Origin: Pithys albifrons albifrons
Taxonomy: Eukaryota > Chordata > Aves > Passeriformes > Thamnophilidae
Direction: 5' to 3'
DNA length: 64,000 nucleotides
NCBI RefSeq assembly: GCF_047495875.1
Contig: NC_092474.1
Location: forward strand, 186,001-250,000
The translations under genes were made by a program, and so were the position numbers. Within the stretch, counting starts at the first letter, position 1. Every line of letters starts with the position of its first letter. Positions 12,545-26,700 of this stretch are shown here, one piece after another. The notes under the pieces are model-generated. The model saw nothing but the letters and a program-made list of their open reading frames with translations. It was not told the origin of the DNA and did not search any database.

Positions 12545-14382
12545 TTCAGAGAGGTCTGGGGCTTAACTGGGATCGTGTAATGTTTTTGATTTGAACTTGG
12601 GTTGCCTTTAAAGCTTTCTCAGAACCACTGAGAAACTTCCTTATCTCCCTATGTTTTACACAATTGAAACGTTCCCTATGTAGAAGTCTTTCTTCTCCAG
12701 TTAAAATTTGGGAGTTTATGCTGTTCATCTTGTGTTCACAGTACAGTGCTCAGTTGCTGGGAAATGCCTCCAGAATTCAGCGGGTGTGTAACGTCTGGTT
12801 GGTTGGGACCAGAACAAATTCAACAGTTAGAACGTGGGGCAGTTTAAACGTTAAAAATGAGGTTCAGAAGTGTCCACGAGGACACGGTGCTATTACCTGA
12901 GCAGCCGAGCACTGTCCGGGCGGTGCAGTGCGGCCCAGAGGGCGCCGGGGGGCGCTGGCGGGTCTGTCCCTGCTGGGAGAACCTTTGGCATCGCCTCATC
13001 CCAAAAGGTAACACTTGCGCGGGGGGCGTTTTTGAAACCAAACTTGTAATATACCTAATTAATTCTCTGACAACAGTTTAGAAAAGAATCTGGAGAAGTA
13101 TTTTCCACAGCATCCTTGTTCTTATGATTTATGCGGGGTAAAAACTTCCTCAGATAAGTTATAGGGAAGGTCAGATGTATCCCATCAAGGATAGAAAGGC
13201 AACAGAAACCCTCCCAGGGAGGGTGGGGAGCAGACAGGTGGGTGGGTTTAGTGGATTTAGTTCACTCAGCAGCTGTAACCAGACCCAAAAGCCTCCTGAA
13301 GCTTTGCAATAGAAAAGGCCTGAGTCTATTTTTCATCTAAAATAATGACGCTCATATGGACATTTTTAATATTAAAAAATGTGGTTAGCAAAACTAATTA
13401 CATTAAATAGATCACTTTTGTGCAGAAAATGAGCATAAACAATTTAAAATTATTTTTCCCCATGTGAAAGTTCTACCGCACTGACAGGGACGCAGTTTAA
13501 GAACATTAAGCATTGCTGGGGCTTATTGGAGTTCAAACGCTTTGGTGTCAGGAATAAAAGGAACAAATGCAGGGACCTTGTCCCCTCACAGACCTGCTCC
13601 TGGCTGGCACAGCCATCCCTTGTGTGTCCTGAGGGGCAGTGGGCGGGGCAGGACCAGCTGCTCTTGTACACAGCAGCTACTGAAATAGCAGGTGGGTCAA
13701 CAGTTGCTGTTCCTGCAGAGTCATCCAAAAAATAAGAAAGCCTTTGCCAAAGGGCTGCAGCCGATGTGACTTTCCTATGGCGACTTAAAGCCAAGAGGCA
13801 ACATAAGTAGGCAGGGGCATAATTAATCCTACGGGGCCACGCGTGTGATCGACTGCTCTGACCAGAGGAAGGCTCTGAAGGTGATGTGGCACCATCCATG
13901 AGCAGGTACAGGGACCACCACCAGGTGCTTTAGAAAACCCAGTGCTGAAGGTTTCCAGACCTCCCAGGGGTGACCTCCAAAGCAGTACCTGCTCCCCAGC
14001 GTGTTTCTTTTTTTGCCATTAAGTCCAAAAAGAGAAATGATGGTACCCCTTGGGGTGCTGCGAAGTGTCTCAAAGCAGAGCACATCTCTCTGCTGCTCCT
14101 TCCTTGGCAGGAGCTGAGCCCTGGGAGGCAGCTGGGCCTCAGCCACTGTGCTGCACTGGGTCAGCATGCAAGGGGTGTCACAGGAGGGGTTTGTCATGTT
14201 CAGAACAGATGCTGTGGCCTAAAAACTGGCAGTTGCGGCTCTGGGCACTGCCTGGAGCAGCTGATGGGGTGTTGCTTGTCCATTCCCAGGCTGTTCACAG
14301 CTCCTGTCACCTGGCCCAGGGGCTGTGACTGTGATAACAGTGGTGTGGCTTCTCTGGACACCAGCAACTACCTGGCTTCAGA
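12545..14382. other. Intergenic stretch between the UBE2L3 and YDJC 3' ends
   Basis: No coding exon is recognised on either strand. A small GC-rich patch with several CpGs lies at about 12890-13025. The rest is ordinary mixed-composition DNA, and it may partly be YDJC 3' UTR if the gene uses a poly(A) site beyond the one at its stop codon. Confidence 0.5.
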
Positions 14383-14451
14383 GGATGGGTGGGTGGATGG
14401 ATGGATGGATGGATGGATGGATGGATGGATGGATGGATGGATGGATGGATA
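14383..14451. repeat. (GGAT)n microsatellite
   Basis: About 15 near-perfect GGAT units with two GGGT variants at the left end. It lies just past the YDJC stop codon and poly(A) signal, in the region where the YDJC transcript should be cleaved. The period-12 protein it appears to encode (WMDG repeats) is a by-product of the repeat. Confidence 0.95.
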
Positions 14452-14459
14452 TCTGCTCA

Positions 14460-14465
14460 TTTATT
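14460..14465 (-). terminator. YDJC: Poly(A) signal overlapping the YDJC stop codon
   Basis: Read on the - strand, the end of the gene is CTT TAA ATAAAT. The last A of the TAA stop (14465-14467) is the first A of AATAAA. If used, the mRNA would have almost no 3' UTR. Confidence 0.45.
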
Positions 14466-14780
14466 TAAAGATCTTTGAATGAACACAGCTGAATGTTCCT
14501 GCTTTTGTAATGGCTCTGTAGCTCCGGCTTAATTAACGTCTGGAGTTCATGGAGGCGCTCCCAGGACTGTGAGAAGTCATCAGGTCCCTCCCCACAGCCG
14601 CCAGTGGGGGGGACACTGGGGTGCCCTGGGTGCACCATCAGTTCAATGGTCACTGTCCTGCCCTGCGGTGCTGGTGCCCTGGCCGTGACCTCCAGGATGG
14701 CAGAGTCGATGGCACTGCAGATGCTGCTCACAGACATGTTCTTGCCCATGGTGCTCAGGCCTATGTAAATATCTGGCCAC
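14465..14780 (-). CDS. YDJC: YDJC last coding exon
   Basis: 316-bp exon, acceptor TCTGGCTCCAG. It encodes [33 protein letters not shown] and [10 protein letters not shown], and ends [10 protein letters not shown] with TAA at 14465-14467. It is shorter at the C-terminus than the human protein. Confidence 0.95.
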
Positions 14781-17700
14781 CTGGAGCCAGAGGAGGGAAC
14801 ATGGATATTAATGCTACTGAGGTAGGTAAAGAGCTGTGTTACATCCAGTGGATTAGGAATCAAAATTTACCTAAAATTTAAGACAGAAAAGGGGAAGGGG
14901 GATTTTAAAACTTTTAACTGTAAACAAAAGTGAAACCAGAACCTCAAGCCAGTCATGTTTTTTCTTTCCTTATTGAAATGAGGGTCCTGTTTCCATCAGC
15001 AGTTCTGCAGTGACAGAACCCTCAGCAGTGCTGCTAGGGCAGTACTGACATACACTGTGTCACAGCACATGGGTTGTTTGGCATCTCTGAGCTTACAGGT
15101 ACATTTTGTTGGCCCAAAAGGGAAGACCAGAGCTAAACAGCAAAATGTCACACTATCATAATTACTTAAACCTGAGTAACAACCCTCAGCTAAGTAGAAA
15201 AAAAAGTGCCTGAAATAAAATGGAAGCCACTCAGCTAAAGAAGAATGGATCACAAGAGCTGTAACAACTGGACAGAGTGTTACTACCAGAGGACAGCTAC
15301 AGGCTGGTTCTCAGTAGCGTCCACACAAACCTGTTTTCAAATCTGGCTGCAAACATCAGTCCTAGTGTGGCCTGTCCAAGCCCAGGAGGGCTGAGCAAGT
15401 GCATGTGAGGGTAGAATGAGAAGCTTTTGGAAGAAACCAAGGCTGGAGTCTTTACCTGCATGATCAAAGAGCCCAGCTGAACACTCAGCTCGTCTTGAAA
15501 AGAGTTTGCAGGACTTGGGAGAATTTGAATTGTGACCAGAGTACCCTTGCCCACACCTCGGTGCTGTGCAGGGAGCAGAGCGTTGTGCTCTCCAGTCTCA
15601 CAGACCAATTCCAGGGGCTCTGCCTGTCCTTCTGCGCCGGTGCTGAAGTCGAGCTGCAGTACTGAGTTCCCCGAGCCCTCAGCCGACTGCGCTCTCCGCC
15701 TTTCCCTGGGTTATCACCCCACATTCGTGCTCTGGGAAGAGCGGCCACGGCGGGGGCGGAGCGGGGCGGGCACAGACACAGCCCCGCACTGCCCGGTTCC
15801 GCAGCGGGGGCTCCCGGAGGTTCCCCCGCGCTGTCCCAAAAGCTGCCTTGCTCTCCTTCTAAACCGCGCGGGGAGTTGCTGTGCCCTTCCCTCCCTCAGA
15901 CAGGGGCTGGGGCACGGCCCGTGGGCTCTGGAGCAATGGACGGGGCAGGGGGAAATGCCAGCCCGCTGCTGGTGTTCACAACCGATTCCAAAAACAAATC
16001 CAAAAAAACAACTTCTTCAGTGGACTAAGTAACGAAATGGACCCAAAGGACAGGTGACTGCGAGGATATCCAGTGAAGTGTCCTTAATCTACAAGACACT
16101 GTTTAAGCTGTTAAGACAAGTATGTTATCGAGGGAAAGGCTGAGCTTTCCGGGCTTGACCCCCGGGGGGCAGGACGCTGACAAGGCTGTTTGCTCAGAGC
16201 AGTGACCGCCAGCTGTGGCACTGTGAGCTCTCCTGCTTCTTGCTTCCCCTTAACGACAAACACTTGTTTCTAGTTAGTCTCTTTCCTGGTACTTTCTCCA
16301 CTCTGGCAGAGAGATAAAAAGTTATTCCTTGAAAACTTTCCCTAGATAATACTTTTAATATTCCAGCGTCGATGCAGCATTTCTCCGGCCATCCCAGATG
16401 CCAGGCTAATTAGGCCTCACTAGGAAGGCTGAGAAACATAGCCTGAAAAGAACATTCCTTTTCAAGTGGGAAGTGAGTCATCTCTCTTCAGACAGAACTT
16501 CCTAAGCCCTAGTGCCCCCAGCACTTTTGTACTCCTCCTGACTCTCTGTAAGCCCTGAAGAGGAAAGAACAAGGTGGTGTTCCATTTTTGAATTATACTA
16601 TCAGGAGCAGATAAGATCTGAAAGCTTTACTACAGAAAGGATGAGTAATGCCTGTCTTACCTTATTCCATGCTTTGTAAACACATCTACTGTGTTAAAAG
16701 AATCTTCTTCTACTCCCAGATAAAATTCCATCAGGGATGGTGGAATCCAGTCACAGTTATGAAGGCCTGGCTCTACTGGGACACGTGTGTACTTAATCCC
16801 ATATTCCTCCAGCACCTCTGCAAACACATGCCTGACCTCTGCAAGTAAAACCAGAGACACCATGGTCAGGAGTGGGATGACCAGCTCATGGTGTCCCCTG
16901 TGTGCTGTTAGCACAGAGGCTTCTTTCCTTCCCTTGTTTATCTTCTGCTGAAACGGTTTTCTTCATCTGGATGGGAGTCACCTTCTCTACTGGAGATATT
17001 TCTCCCTCAGTATCTGCTGTAGGTGCCTTGTAATTCCTCCTTTCAGCTTTGAGCATTTAGTCCAGCCACTGCTTCTAAGTGAGTGACTCTGGTCTTGGAG
17101 CGCACCAGAGGTGACTGTGCTGTCAGGAACAAGTTCTTCATCAAGTAAGTGCCTGCACAGCCAGAGCAATATTATCCAGAGGCAGTTCAGGGCAAACCTG
17201 GATTCTTTTTTTACTCAGTTTTCCATCTCTGTACCAGAGAGACTTTATTTTCAAAACAAGGACAAAAGGTACTTGCTCATCTCTTAAACATGCTGAGACC
17301 TGCAGGGAGGGACTGGGATGGAAATAACGAGGATGGCGCTCTTGTGGCACCTGAGTGAGCCACCAGCTTTTGCAAACTCCAGCATTCCAGCTTAAACTAG
17401 CAGGCTCTGCTGGCTTTGGTCTGCCTCCTTCCGTGTGGGTGGGAGCATGGAATCAGGATGCTGAGGTGAAGCAGAGATCCTTGGAGGAAAAGGTGGAACC
17501 TGGGCCATTTGTGCCATGAATCCCCTGGTGCTGCTACAGGAGGACCCAGAGCTCCAGGCAGACGGTTCAGGCCCAGGCAGGACCGTCTCCCCAGGGCCCA
17601 GGTGGGAACACTCAGACTGCAACTGCAGAGCAAGGGTCTTACAGTGGGGTTTGTTTATTGCCCAGACAGGAAGCTGTGGCAGGGGGAGACCCTCTGAGTG

Positions 17701-20700
17701 ACTCTCTGACTCCGTCACCTGCTTGGCACTGGCAAGAAGAGGATTTCCTTCTCACCTGGGAGGACGTGGACGTGCTGGTGCCCATCCATGTGAGGAGGTA
17801 GGTGACCTGTCAGATCGTGGAACAGCTCCACCTGGGCCTTTAGCTCCTGCTTCACCTGTGCAGCAGAGAAGGGGCAGAGCAAGACCTGTCAGCAGGTTGA
17901 GAGCAGGAGAGGGGAGGGGCTGCTGGGACATCACTGGGCAGGAGTGGGGACCTGGCCCTGGGAGGCACCAAGAGCTGTGATTATAAATGGAGGTGCAGCA
18001 CTGCTGGGCTGCCCAGAGCCTCCCCAGGCATGGGGCTCTTTGTAGTACTGGTTATGGGGATGGTGCTGATACTGGGATGTTCTAAAATACATAAGATATT
18101 TGAATACCCATACCCCGTAGGCAGTTTTGATCACCGGAACATGTTCATCCTTGCTCATGGGGTAAAACCAGCCATCTCCCTAGAGAACATAAGCTTCTCA
18201 CAAGGTGATGAAAAGCCTAGTGCCTACTTAGGGCTCTTGTGTCATTTACCCTTTACTGATCTCTAGGGGTTTTGTGCCTGTCCTGCCCCCTGGGATGGGT
18301 AGTTAACAGGACATTAGTGTATGCAGGCACTGAAGTGCAGAGGAATGAGTTCTCAAAGGCTGCAGAGCCTGAGGCAGAATGAGGCCCAGCCCTGGAAAGC
18401 CACCTCCAGCTGCACAGTTAGGACTCATCTCCAAACTTTCTCACAGCTGGGCTCTGGGAAACGTCACAGTGTTGTGTGCTGGAATCAGTGCAGGAAAGCA
18501 AGTGGCACAGTTGTATGCGGCTTTCTCCTACCTCTGACATGTTCAGGAGACCTTTTGATAGAGCTGTTCTGAATCCCATTTTTCCATGGAAGAATCCATC
18601 CTGGTTGAGCAGAGAAGAGTTTGTCTTGAGCACCTCACAGACAGGGGAGCCCTCGGAGAGGTTGGCATGAAGGCCTATTGGGATGTTGTATCTGTAACAG
18701 GAATGAAATATCTGTTAAGCTTTGCACCTCTTTACTGTTGCCAAGGAGGGGGGGAGATTTCAGTGAAAGAACCAGCCTGATCTTGAAAGTGTTGCTGTAC
18801 TCCCTGGAGCACATCTTTGTGTCTCTGCTCCGCTAGAAAGGAAAGCAGAGTGACCCTGCCCAGAGCAGACCATCCCCAGGTACCCACCCTGTGCAGTCTG
18901 GCAGGGGCTGTTCTGTGAGACCCCCCAGCTCTGCTCCCACCCTAGCTCACATCACAAGCTCTCCTGGACTAAATGCTGTAACTGCACTCAGGAACTGCAG
19001 TCACCAGTGACTGACAGAAAAATCTGAACCTTGCAATCTTTTCTAAAGCACTTCATTAGCCCTTGCCAGGTAACCCCTTTACTTGTTCACCCTATTAAAG
19101 ATGGTACATTTATGAGACATCTGAGTTTTACGTGACAACTTCTAAAGGTGCCCTTAAGTAGAATCCAGTCATATACAAATAAACAGTGCCCAAAGCAGCT
19201 GTTATGGCAACAGCACAGGCTACAATGTACATACTGTCTGAGCTGAAGTGTTCCCTCATCCACGGGGCTGCATCTGGAATTGCCTGCAGCGTCCAGGCTC
19301 CTGTGTACTCTCAGTGAGTGACAAGGCTGAGCTGTACAGAGCAGCACCTCTCTGGCATATTCAAAGGATTGGTGCAGGGAGGCTCACAGTGCTAAGGAAG
19401 CACAAGAGTACAGAGTTGCACTCTAAAAAATTTTCTGTAAAAACAAACTCTGGAGCTGCTGTACTGCAGAGCCCCCCTCAGCCACAGGGCTTGGTGGAGT
19501 GATGGCGTTTCCTTCTTGCTCTGTGCTGTGGGTTCCCCTACAAGAACAGGACTTGGGAGTGCTCATATCTGTGCTGGGTCTTATTAGCATTTCTGGAAAT
19601 CCTCAGAATCAGTAGCCCAAATGATGCTTTGAAACTTTTTCCAAGACAACCCCTGGCCTCTGGCTGACCCAGTGAGTGCATGATAGAACTGCAATGTTCA
19701 CCTCGGCTGCCCAGTCTGAGTCACAGTGCACAGCAAATTTCAAGACAACAAGTCTGGGATGGTTTAAATCCTTCTTTGAACTTCTGCATGGAGCTGCTAA
19801 AACCAGGACTGGTCTGTCCCTGGTACAGCCCTTCTACCACTTGGAGGAAAACCAATCAATCTCCATTCAGGCAAAGTGTGCAAAAAGCAGATCTTCCCCT
19901 TCTCTCTGGTGCCTTGACACTGACTACTGAAGGACCAAGTTACTGGAAACAGGATTGTGGGTGGGTTGGACCAAGTCAGAGTCATTCAGCTCCTTCAGGT
20001 TCTAAAGCTTTGACTCTCACAAGAGTGAAAGTGTTTCCTGGCTTCTCCACGTCTTCTGCTCCAGGGGGACGGTGCAGTCAGTTGCTGGATACTATTCCTC
20101 AAAGACATAAACGTTAGGAGGCAAGGCCTATGCACAGCTCTGTGGAACAAAATGAGTCCATGTCTTTCCAGTCCACTGTGTGATTAGGGAGTTCAAATGT
20201 TTGTAAATGGAACAAAAGAGCTTGTGGGGAGAAGGGTCCCTGCTGGTTTTTCTGAACTGGTGATTTCTTTGCAGCAGGGCCTGATTGTTTCATTGATGAT
20301 AAATGTCTCTCTGGTCGTCATTCCTGGGGCGTGAGCATGTGGCACAGGCACAGTAACTCCACAAGTGCAAGGTGCTGTCCTTGGGAGTGTGGCAGCTGAT
20401 GGCAGGGCAGGAGGCAGCTACAGAACAGCTTCCCCTCCATCCCGGGACCTGCTGGGCACCCTGCATGAGCCCAAAGGCAGAGGGAGATCCTGTGGGTTTG
20501 TTTCGGTTTTTTCAGAAGTCCACCCCAGATTCTTTTTCATGTCTTTGGGAAGCTCTGACTGCATCAGCTGGAGCACTATTTGTGCCACAGCCACTGCTGT
20601 TTGTAAGAAAAAAGGATTCATGTGTTACCATGAATCAGCAGAGGGACTTTTTTTGTTGAGTACTCTCCTTCTCATGTGTTGTGGGAGGGTAAGAAATGAA

Positions 20701-23700
20701 TAGCTGAGCCTCTCAGTGCTGTCTCCCAGGAGCATCAAATGAACTGCCTCCGATTGTGCAGTGCCTCAGATGCTGGGAGGGAAGCTATTTCCAGGGGAAG
20801 GCAAGACCCTTGACAGCTGTGGGACAACGAGGAGCCAAGTGCTGCACTGGGGAACGTGAGAGCTGCTCCTTGCCTGAGCCAAAACCAGCCCCAGGGCTGA
20901 GGAATGTGCGGAATGTGGAAGTGCAGAGAGAGCTGGCCTTGTCCTGGCTGTAAGGGGAGAACCTGACTGTAACGTTAGAGTGTGTTTCTGAGCTTTGGCC
21001 AACACCAGCTGAATAACTTAATAGTTTTCTCCTAGAGTTAGTCCTGGCTGGTTTGACAGACTGCTCATGCTGAGGCATCTAATGAGGAATTGCTCCTGTT
21101 TAATGGCTCTGGAACACAGGGACTGAAACCAAAACTCAAAGTGCAGCACGTGAGAAACTTTTTCAGAAATACTCCTCTGTGGGAGGTGCACAGCAGAAGA
21201 AGTGTTAAGGATTTGGGAAGGAGGACAATGCAATGGGTTCTGCTGCAAGCCAGCTCTATTTCCCACAGACTGCTACACCCAAGGGACTAACTGTGCTGAG
21301 TGCCTCTCACTACTGAAATGCAGCTCCTGCAACCCAAGAGCAATGCCAAGGCAGGTTGCCTTGTAAAAAAGGCAGGCAGAGAAGCCAGGTTGTGGGAATA
21401 TCCTGAAAGGACTCCTTTTTCAGAGTGCAGATGATCGTTTCTGCTACACAAACATACTTTGTAGTTGCCCATATTTTCTGAAAGGCTGTAAAATATCTGT
21501 TATTTTGTTGGCTGAAGTAGTGAAGCAGAGACCAGCAGCTCAAGCAGCTCATATGGCATGTGATGCTGCCCTGGGAACAGAGCTCAGCTGTTGTGGGCTT
21601 GGCCTCATACCCACTGCTCTGCCCAAGCCCTTTCCAGAGGGGACAGGGTGAGCCCTGCTGCTCACTACTGGGCAGGTCTAACTGCTAATTGCTCATACGA
21701 GATCCAAAATAAAAGGGTTGGCATTGGGCTTCAGACAACAGCTTAGTTTCTGCAATAAAAACACTGCAGTAACAGCTAGCATTGCCAAAACAAAATGATG
21801 CTGAGGAATCTGCTTTGGTGCTTGTTTTAAGCAGCAGTGCTCCTTCCACAACCTGTTTGGAGAAGGCCGTGTCTGTATGTTTCCAAGTCCATCCCAGTGC
21901 TCTGGAGAACGCACAGGGGTTCAGTTCACTCCTGATAAAGACAAAGGAGTGTCTACAAGTGTGTGCTCCTGCAGCATGAGCAGCACTAGATTGGGCTGCC
22001 TGGAGCTCGTTGAGAAGAGGTTCAGGCCAGCAGCTTCTGCAGCCACTGAGGTTATTCTGCAAGTGAGCTGTCTGCACCCAAAGTTGGCTGTTAAACCAGC
22101 TCACCATCCCATGCAGAGGTGGGGAAAAAAGAGGGGTGGTGGGGAGAAGGACATACCCTTACAACAGGTGCTACAAGGGGCAAGAAGGAATTCAGCCTGG
22201 AAAGATTTCTGAGTCAGCAAGCCCAGTCCAGCTATCAAAGAGAGGAAATACAACCAGCTAAACTGCTTCCTTTTCAAGTAGTTGCTTGTTTTGCCACACG
22301 GGGCTCTGAACAAACGTCGCTGCCAAGGCAAAGGGTTCTGTGCAGCTGCAATCCCTGCTCATTCACTTCCTGAGCCGTAAGGGGACTCTGCAGATGGTTA
22401 CTGTGCTGAGTCACTCTCTAAAGTGCCCACCAGCTTTGTGCATTTCTGAGCTTGGTGGATGAGTAACAGTGTTGTGGGTCCTGCCTGGCCATGGCTCAGG
22501 ACTCTGTGCAGCTTCTGTGTTCCTGGGAGGAGCTGCAGTGGCTGTGGGAATTATGAGATTCACTCCACACAGTCCCAGTTGTCTTACTGGAGGCTGCAAG
22601 CTCTGGCATAAGCATGGCAATTACCCTTTTCCTTGATGAGTAAACAGATCCCACCTTCAACATCCTGTTTGTATCATCCAGGAAATTACTGTTCATCAGG
22701 TTTCAGCCCAAGTGTGACACAAGTCAGTGTCTCATGTAAATATCTTTATCCAGATATCCTGCTTCACTAAAATCCAAGTGTTTGAAGCCAGACAAAGCAA
22801 GGCAATTCTTTGTGCAAAAGTGTGCATGTTTTAGTTTCTCCATGTTGGCATTTGCATACCTCCCCCTATTTCCACCATTCAGCAAACTGTAAGATCTGTC
22901 TTTCATCAAATAGCATCTTTGCTTGCTCTATTACTGCTAAGGACTTATTTCTGCTGTAAGGAATGCTCCAAAGCCTCTGCAGTGTTAAGCACTGGTGCTG
23001 TAACATAGCTCAGGGACTTGAGTTTCTGTTGTAATCACATCTTTGTATCAAGTGAAGCTCCTGTGTCTGTAAACTGACATCAGCAAAAAGTGCTGTTACC
23101 AGTAAAGTCAATATGATCTGGAATTATAGTTTAAGGCCTCAGATTGGACTACACCCCTATCCAAACACAGTTCAGCAGTGGAGCTGTCTGCTGTGTGATT
23201 AACAGTCACAGAAACGGGTGATGAGAAAGCATAAAAGATTTCTAGATTAGTCAGATGTTAACTGGGAGGGTCAGAATTAAGCCACAATTTAAACACACAT
23301 TTTGCAATTAGTGTTGAGATGGGAAAGGAAGTGAAAACATAGAGAGCAATTAAATGTGGTTTGGTAGATTCTTCTGTTAAATGTACCCAGATGTTGTGGG
23401 GGCTTCAGCTTTTGTGTAGCTGATGTTCAGCATTTAAACTGCAAAAAAACACCCAGGAAGACTGAGGTTGTGTTCTAAAATATCTCACTCTTCATCAAGT
23501 ATTCAGACACAATCATGTGAAAAAGAGTAATAATACTCAGTGACAAGGGAGCTGCTTGATATAAAGGGGAGAGCTGAGGGGATAAGGCAGCAAACTATCT
23601 TAGGTGCTTCTTTCTATCTCTGTATTTCCAAGGAAACATGAGGGGATCTATTCATTTCAGGTTTCAGAATAACCCTTACAACTTTTGGGAAAGGCTCTGC

Positions 23701-26700
23701 AATAATCACCAGGAAGACTGGCTGACTTCAAGGTAGGGCTTGCTAAGTAGAAAATTTAGATTATCTTATATGGATAACCAGGAAGTCACAGTCAGTCAGT
23801 GCCCCATGAAGAGAAAAGTTTTGAGTTACTCAGAAAAACTTCAACCCACAATGTGGTCTGTTCTCCCACCTGCTGTTCTGGTTTGGTTTTTCTCTGGCAG
23901 TTGCTGTCAGTAGGTTTGCTATTTGGTGATGGATCAGGGCTCTGCAGGAACTTCTCTGTTGCCTGAAGTGAGTGGTTCCCTTCTTTGAGCCCAGTTGTGA
24001 CAATGAACGAGAAAAGCCCAAGCACCTGAGTCTGGATGGTAGGAAAGCTGTATTTTTTTACTGCTTGGTTCTGCTGTTCTGCAGTTAGTTTGTGTTAGAG
24101 CTGCTACAAAGACCTGCTGATTATCATCAGATTTCTGCCAAGGCTTCTAATCAAAACTCAGGGCAACAGATGGTACACCCAGAAACCTACGGAATTATTG
24201 TGAAAATGAAAGGAACAGTGCAATTTCAGAGGAACTGTGCTCATTTCTGAAGGAAGCTGAGTCCCACCTTTGCAGAGCAGCTTGAGGTGCTTAGGGAGGA
24301 AAAGTTGTCCTGCTACCAAATAGCTTTACCCGTCTCCAACTAACTGAAAACCAGGTGAGAAGAGAGAGCTCAAGACTTGCAGTGACAAGCCACCATGTCA
24401 CAGACAGTTAATCAAGAACCACTCAGATAATCTCCCCAGCCACAGAAGCAGTCCATCCCTCTGACACTCCTGCACACATGCACCATACCAGGTTGGCACT
24501 CTGGTGCAAAAGACAGAATTCCACAACACTGGAATACACCTCAGGAAAGAACAAGCTGTTTTCTTCAAGCCTTTTCCCTCCACTTTTCCTGCTTACACCA
24601 CTGGTCAAGGCTGAAGAGGGAAAGAGAAACCTGGGGAGGGGAAAAAAAAGGGGAGGCTTTCACCCCATAAAACACAAACATCAAGCAAGGGTAAGAGGGA
24701 ATAACAGTGGCAAGGCAGTCAAGTAAGGGATGCTTTCTGATTTTTGCACCACAAGATGAGGAGGATTCATTGACATTTCTAGCAAGTCCAACCTATTTGG
24801 CATCTGTGTATAAAGAGAGTTTGCAACAGAAGAACAAACACCTCAGGGGTGACACAGGAGTTTGTTTGCACACACAGGTACCGAGTAAGCAAATATGTAC
24901 CAGCAGCAGCTGAAGCTGGGCTTGCATTAGAACATGAGGAACCCTTTTTCCCACACCTGCAAATGCCCCCTCATGGCTGGGCAGGACTGAAAACAGCTGC
25001 AGAGAGTTACACAAGTGAGGAACTGCAGAACCCGCACTATTGGTCTCCAGTGCTGGCAGATGTTCCCAAAGTCACCCTGCTTATACACTTAGAAATAGAT
25101 TTAAACCCATTTCATTCACATCCACAATTCAAAATTACCCCCACCCCCAAGAAAAAAAATGGAATTGTAGCAGCAGGCTGCTGTCACCCGCACTCCAACC
25201 TGGCTTTTCGCACCCAAACCAAATGTCAGCACAAGTGTCATGACCTGGATTGAAAGATGCCTTTTAAACCTCTGATTACATGGCCTACTTTCTGGCCATG
25301 GAAATGAGGCCAGGTGGATTCCATTTTAAGAGCCTTCTAAAGACCATGGCTGAAATAGCTGACAACATTACCAGATCACTGGGCCTTAAAGGGTTTCACA
25401 GTGCCTCTGTATCTGAGAGAAGTCCTGGCTTTGTCTCTCTGTTTTCCATTTCATTTACTAACAGGAGTCGAGGAATCTCAACAGTGTTGAGCCCTCCCCT
25501 TATCATTCCCAGGCAGTTCCTCTCCGCGTGTTTTTGTGGAATCTCTAACCTTTTTACAGAGCAGTCTGCCACTAACACCACACCTCTGGCTTTCCTCCAC
25601 CATCCTACACTGAAGAATCCACAAAGCAATTTCCAAGTACCCCTAAAATCACACCAAATTGAAGAGAGATGTTGAAGGAGAACAAGAACAGCAGCATTCT
25701 CAGGAAACTGCCCCCTGCGGCAGCTGCCTTGGAAGCAAGAGTATGTCCTGAAAGAGAGAGTAACAGGGTTGAGAAACAATTTAGGAAAGCAGAAAAGCAA
25801 AGGAGCTGTACTGGTACTAAACAAACAGACCAAGACCTTATGCTTCAAAGTGCCTGCCCACTCCAGAGCTGAAGCATTAGCTGGGTTTTACCTCCTAAAT
25901 ACAAGTAATGCTTCCTATTAAAGGATTTGCTGGCCTAGTCCATGAGACTGCCACACAGCATTTGATCTGCTGCAGAGCTAACTGTGCCAGCAACCTCTGA
26001 AGCTGGTGAAAAGTAAAGGTGGTAGGTACGAGGTATTAACCCCCTCTTTACGTATGCAGTTTTTACAAATGCATTTATCAAGTCCAGAATTAATAGAAAT
26101 ATTTATGCGCTTTTTTGGAAGGGTTTCTGGGGTGGGAAAAAGTCAAGTTTTCCACTGCCCAGATTTATAACTAAGCCCTGACAGAATCACACCTTTCCCT
26201 GATTCTGCAATGAGCCTGGCTGACCTTGTGTTCATCCTGGCTGAAATGGATCAAATTAAATGAGATTTAAAGATTTGTGCTTTTATGCTTTAATAGTTTT
26301 AGGGGTAACAGATTGGTCTGAGTATATAATGTGCACTTTCATTCTGATGATGCATCTTTTAGAAGCGTGTAAAGAGGAAGTCTAGCAAATCCAAATTCTA
26401 CTAGACAGATTGTGTAAGTGGCTTCCTGTTCTGAGGGGGCATAAAGGTGTAATGATGGCTAATACCAGCGAAAGATCATTATGGGTATGGTTGGCAGGTC
26501 CCTGAAGAGAGTAAAATGTGCCTGAATCCAGTTTTCTTTTACTAGCCTGAACTATGATACAGTGTTTATTTGCGGCTACTAAATACTAAATTTTCCAGGC
26601 TTGGCTTTCCGTGGAGGCTGTGGAGGCAGTCCCCAAGGGAGCCAAAGAAAGCAGCTTACCTCCTTGCCAGCTTGGCTGCATCTGCTGCAGCGCTTCCGTT

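Noticed and set aside
14383..14451. Possible CRISPR-like or protein-coding tandem repeat
   Set aside because: Simple GGAT microsatellite without spacers, in a vertebrate genome.
13970..14482. 170-codon + frame ending in WMDG repeats
   Set aside because: Encoded by the GGAT microsatellite and antisense to the YDJC 3' end.
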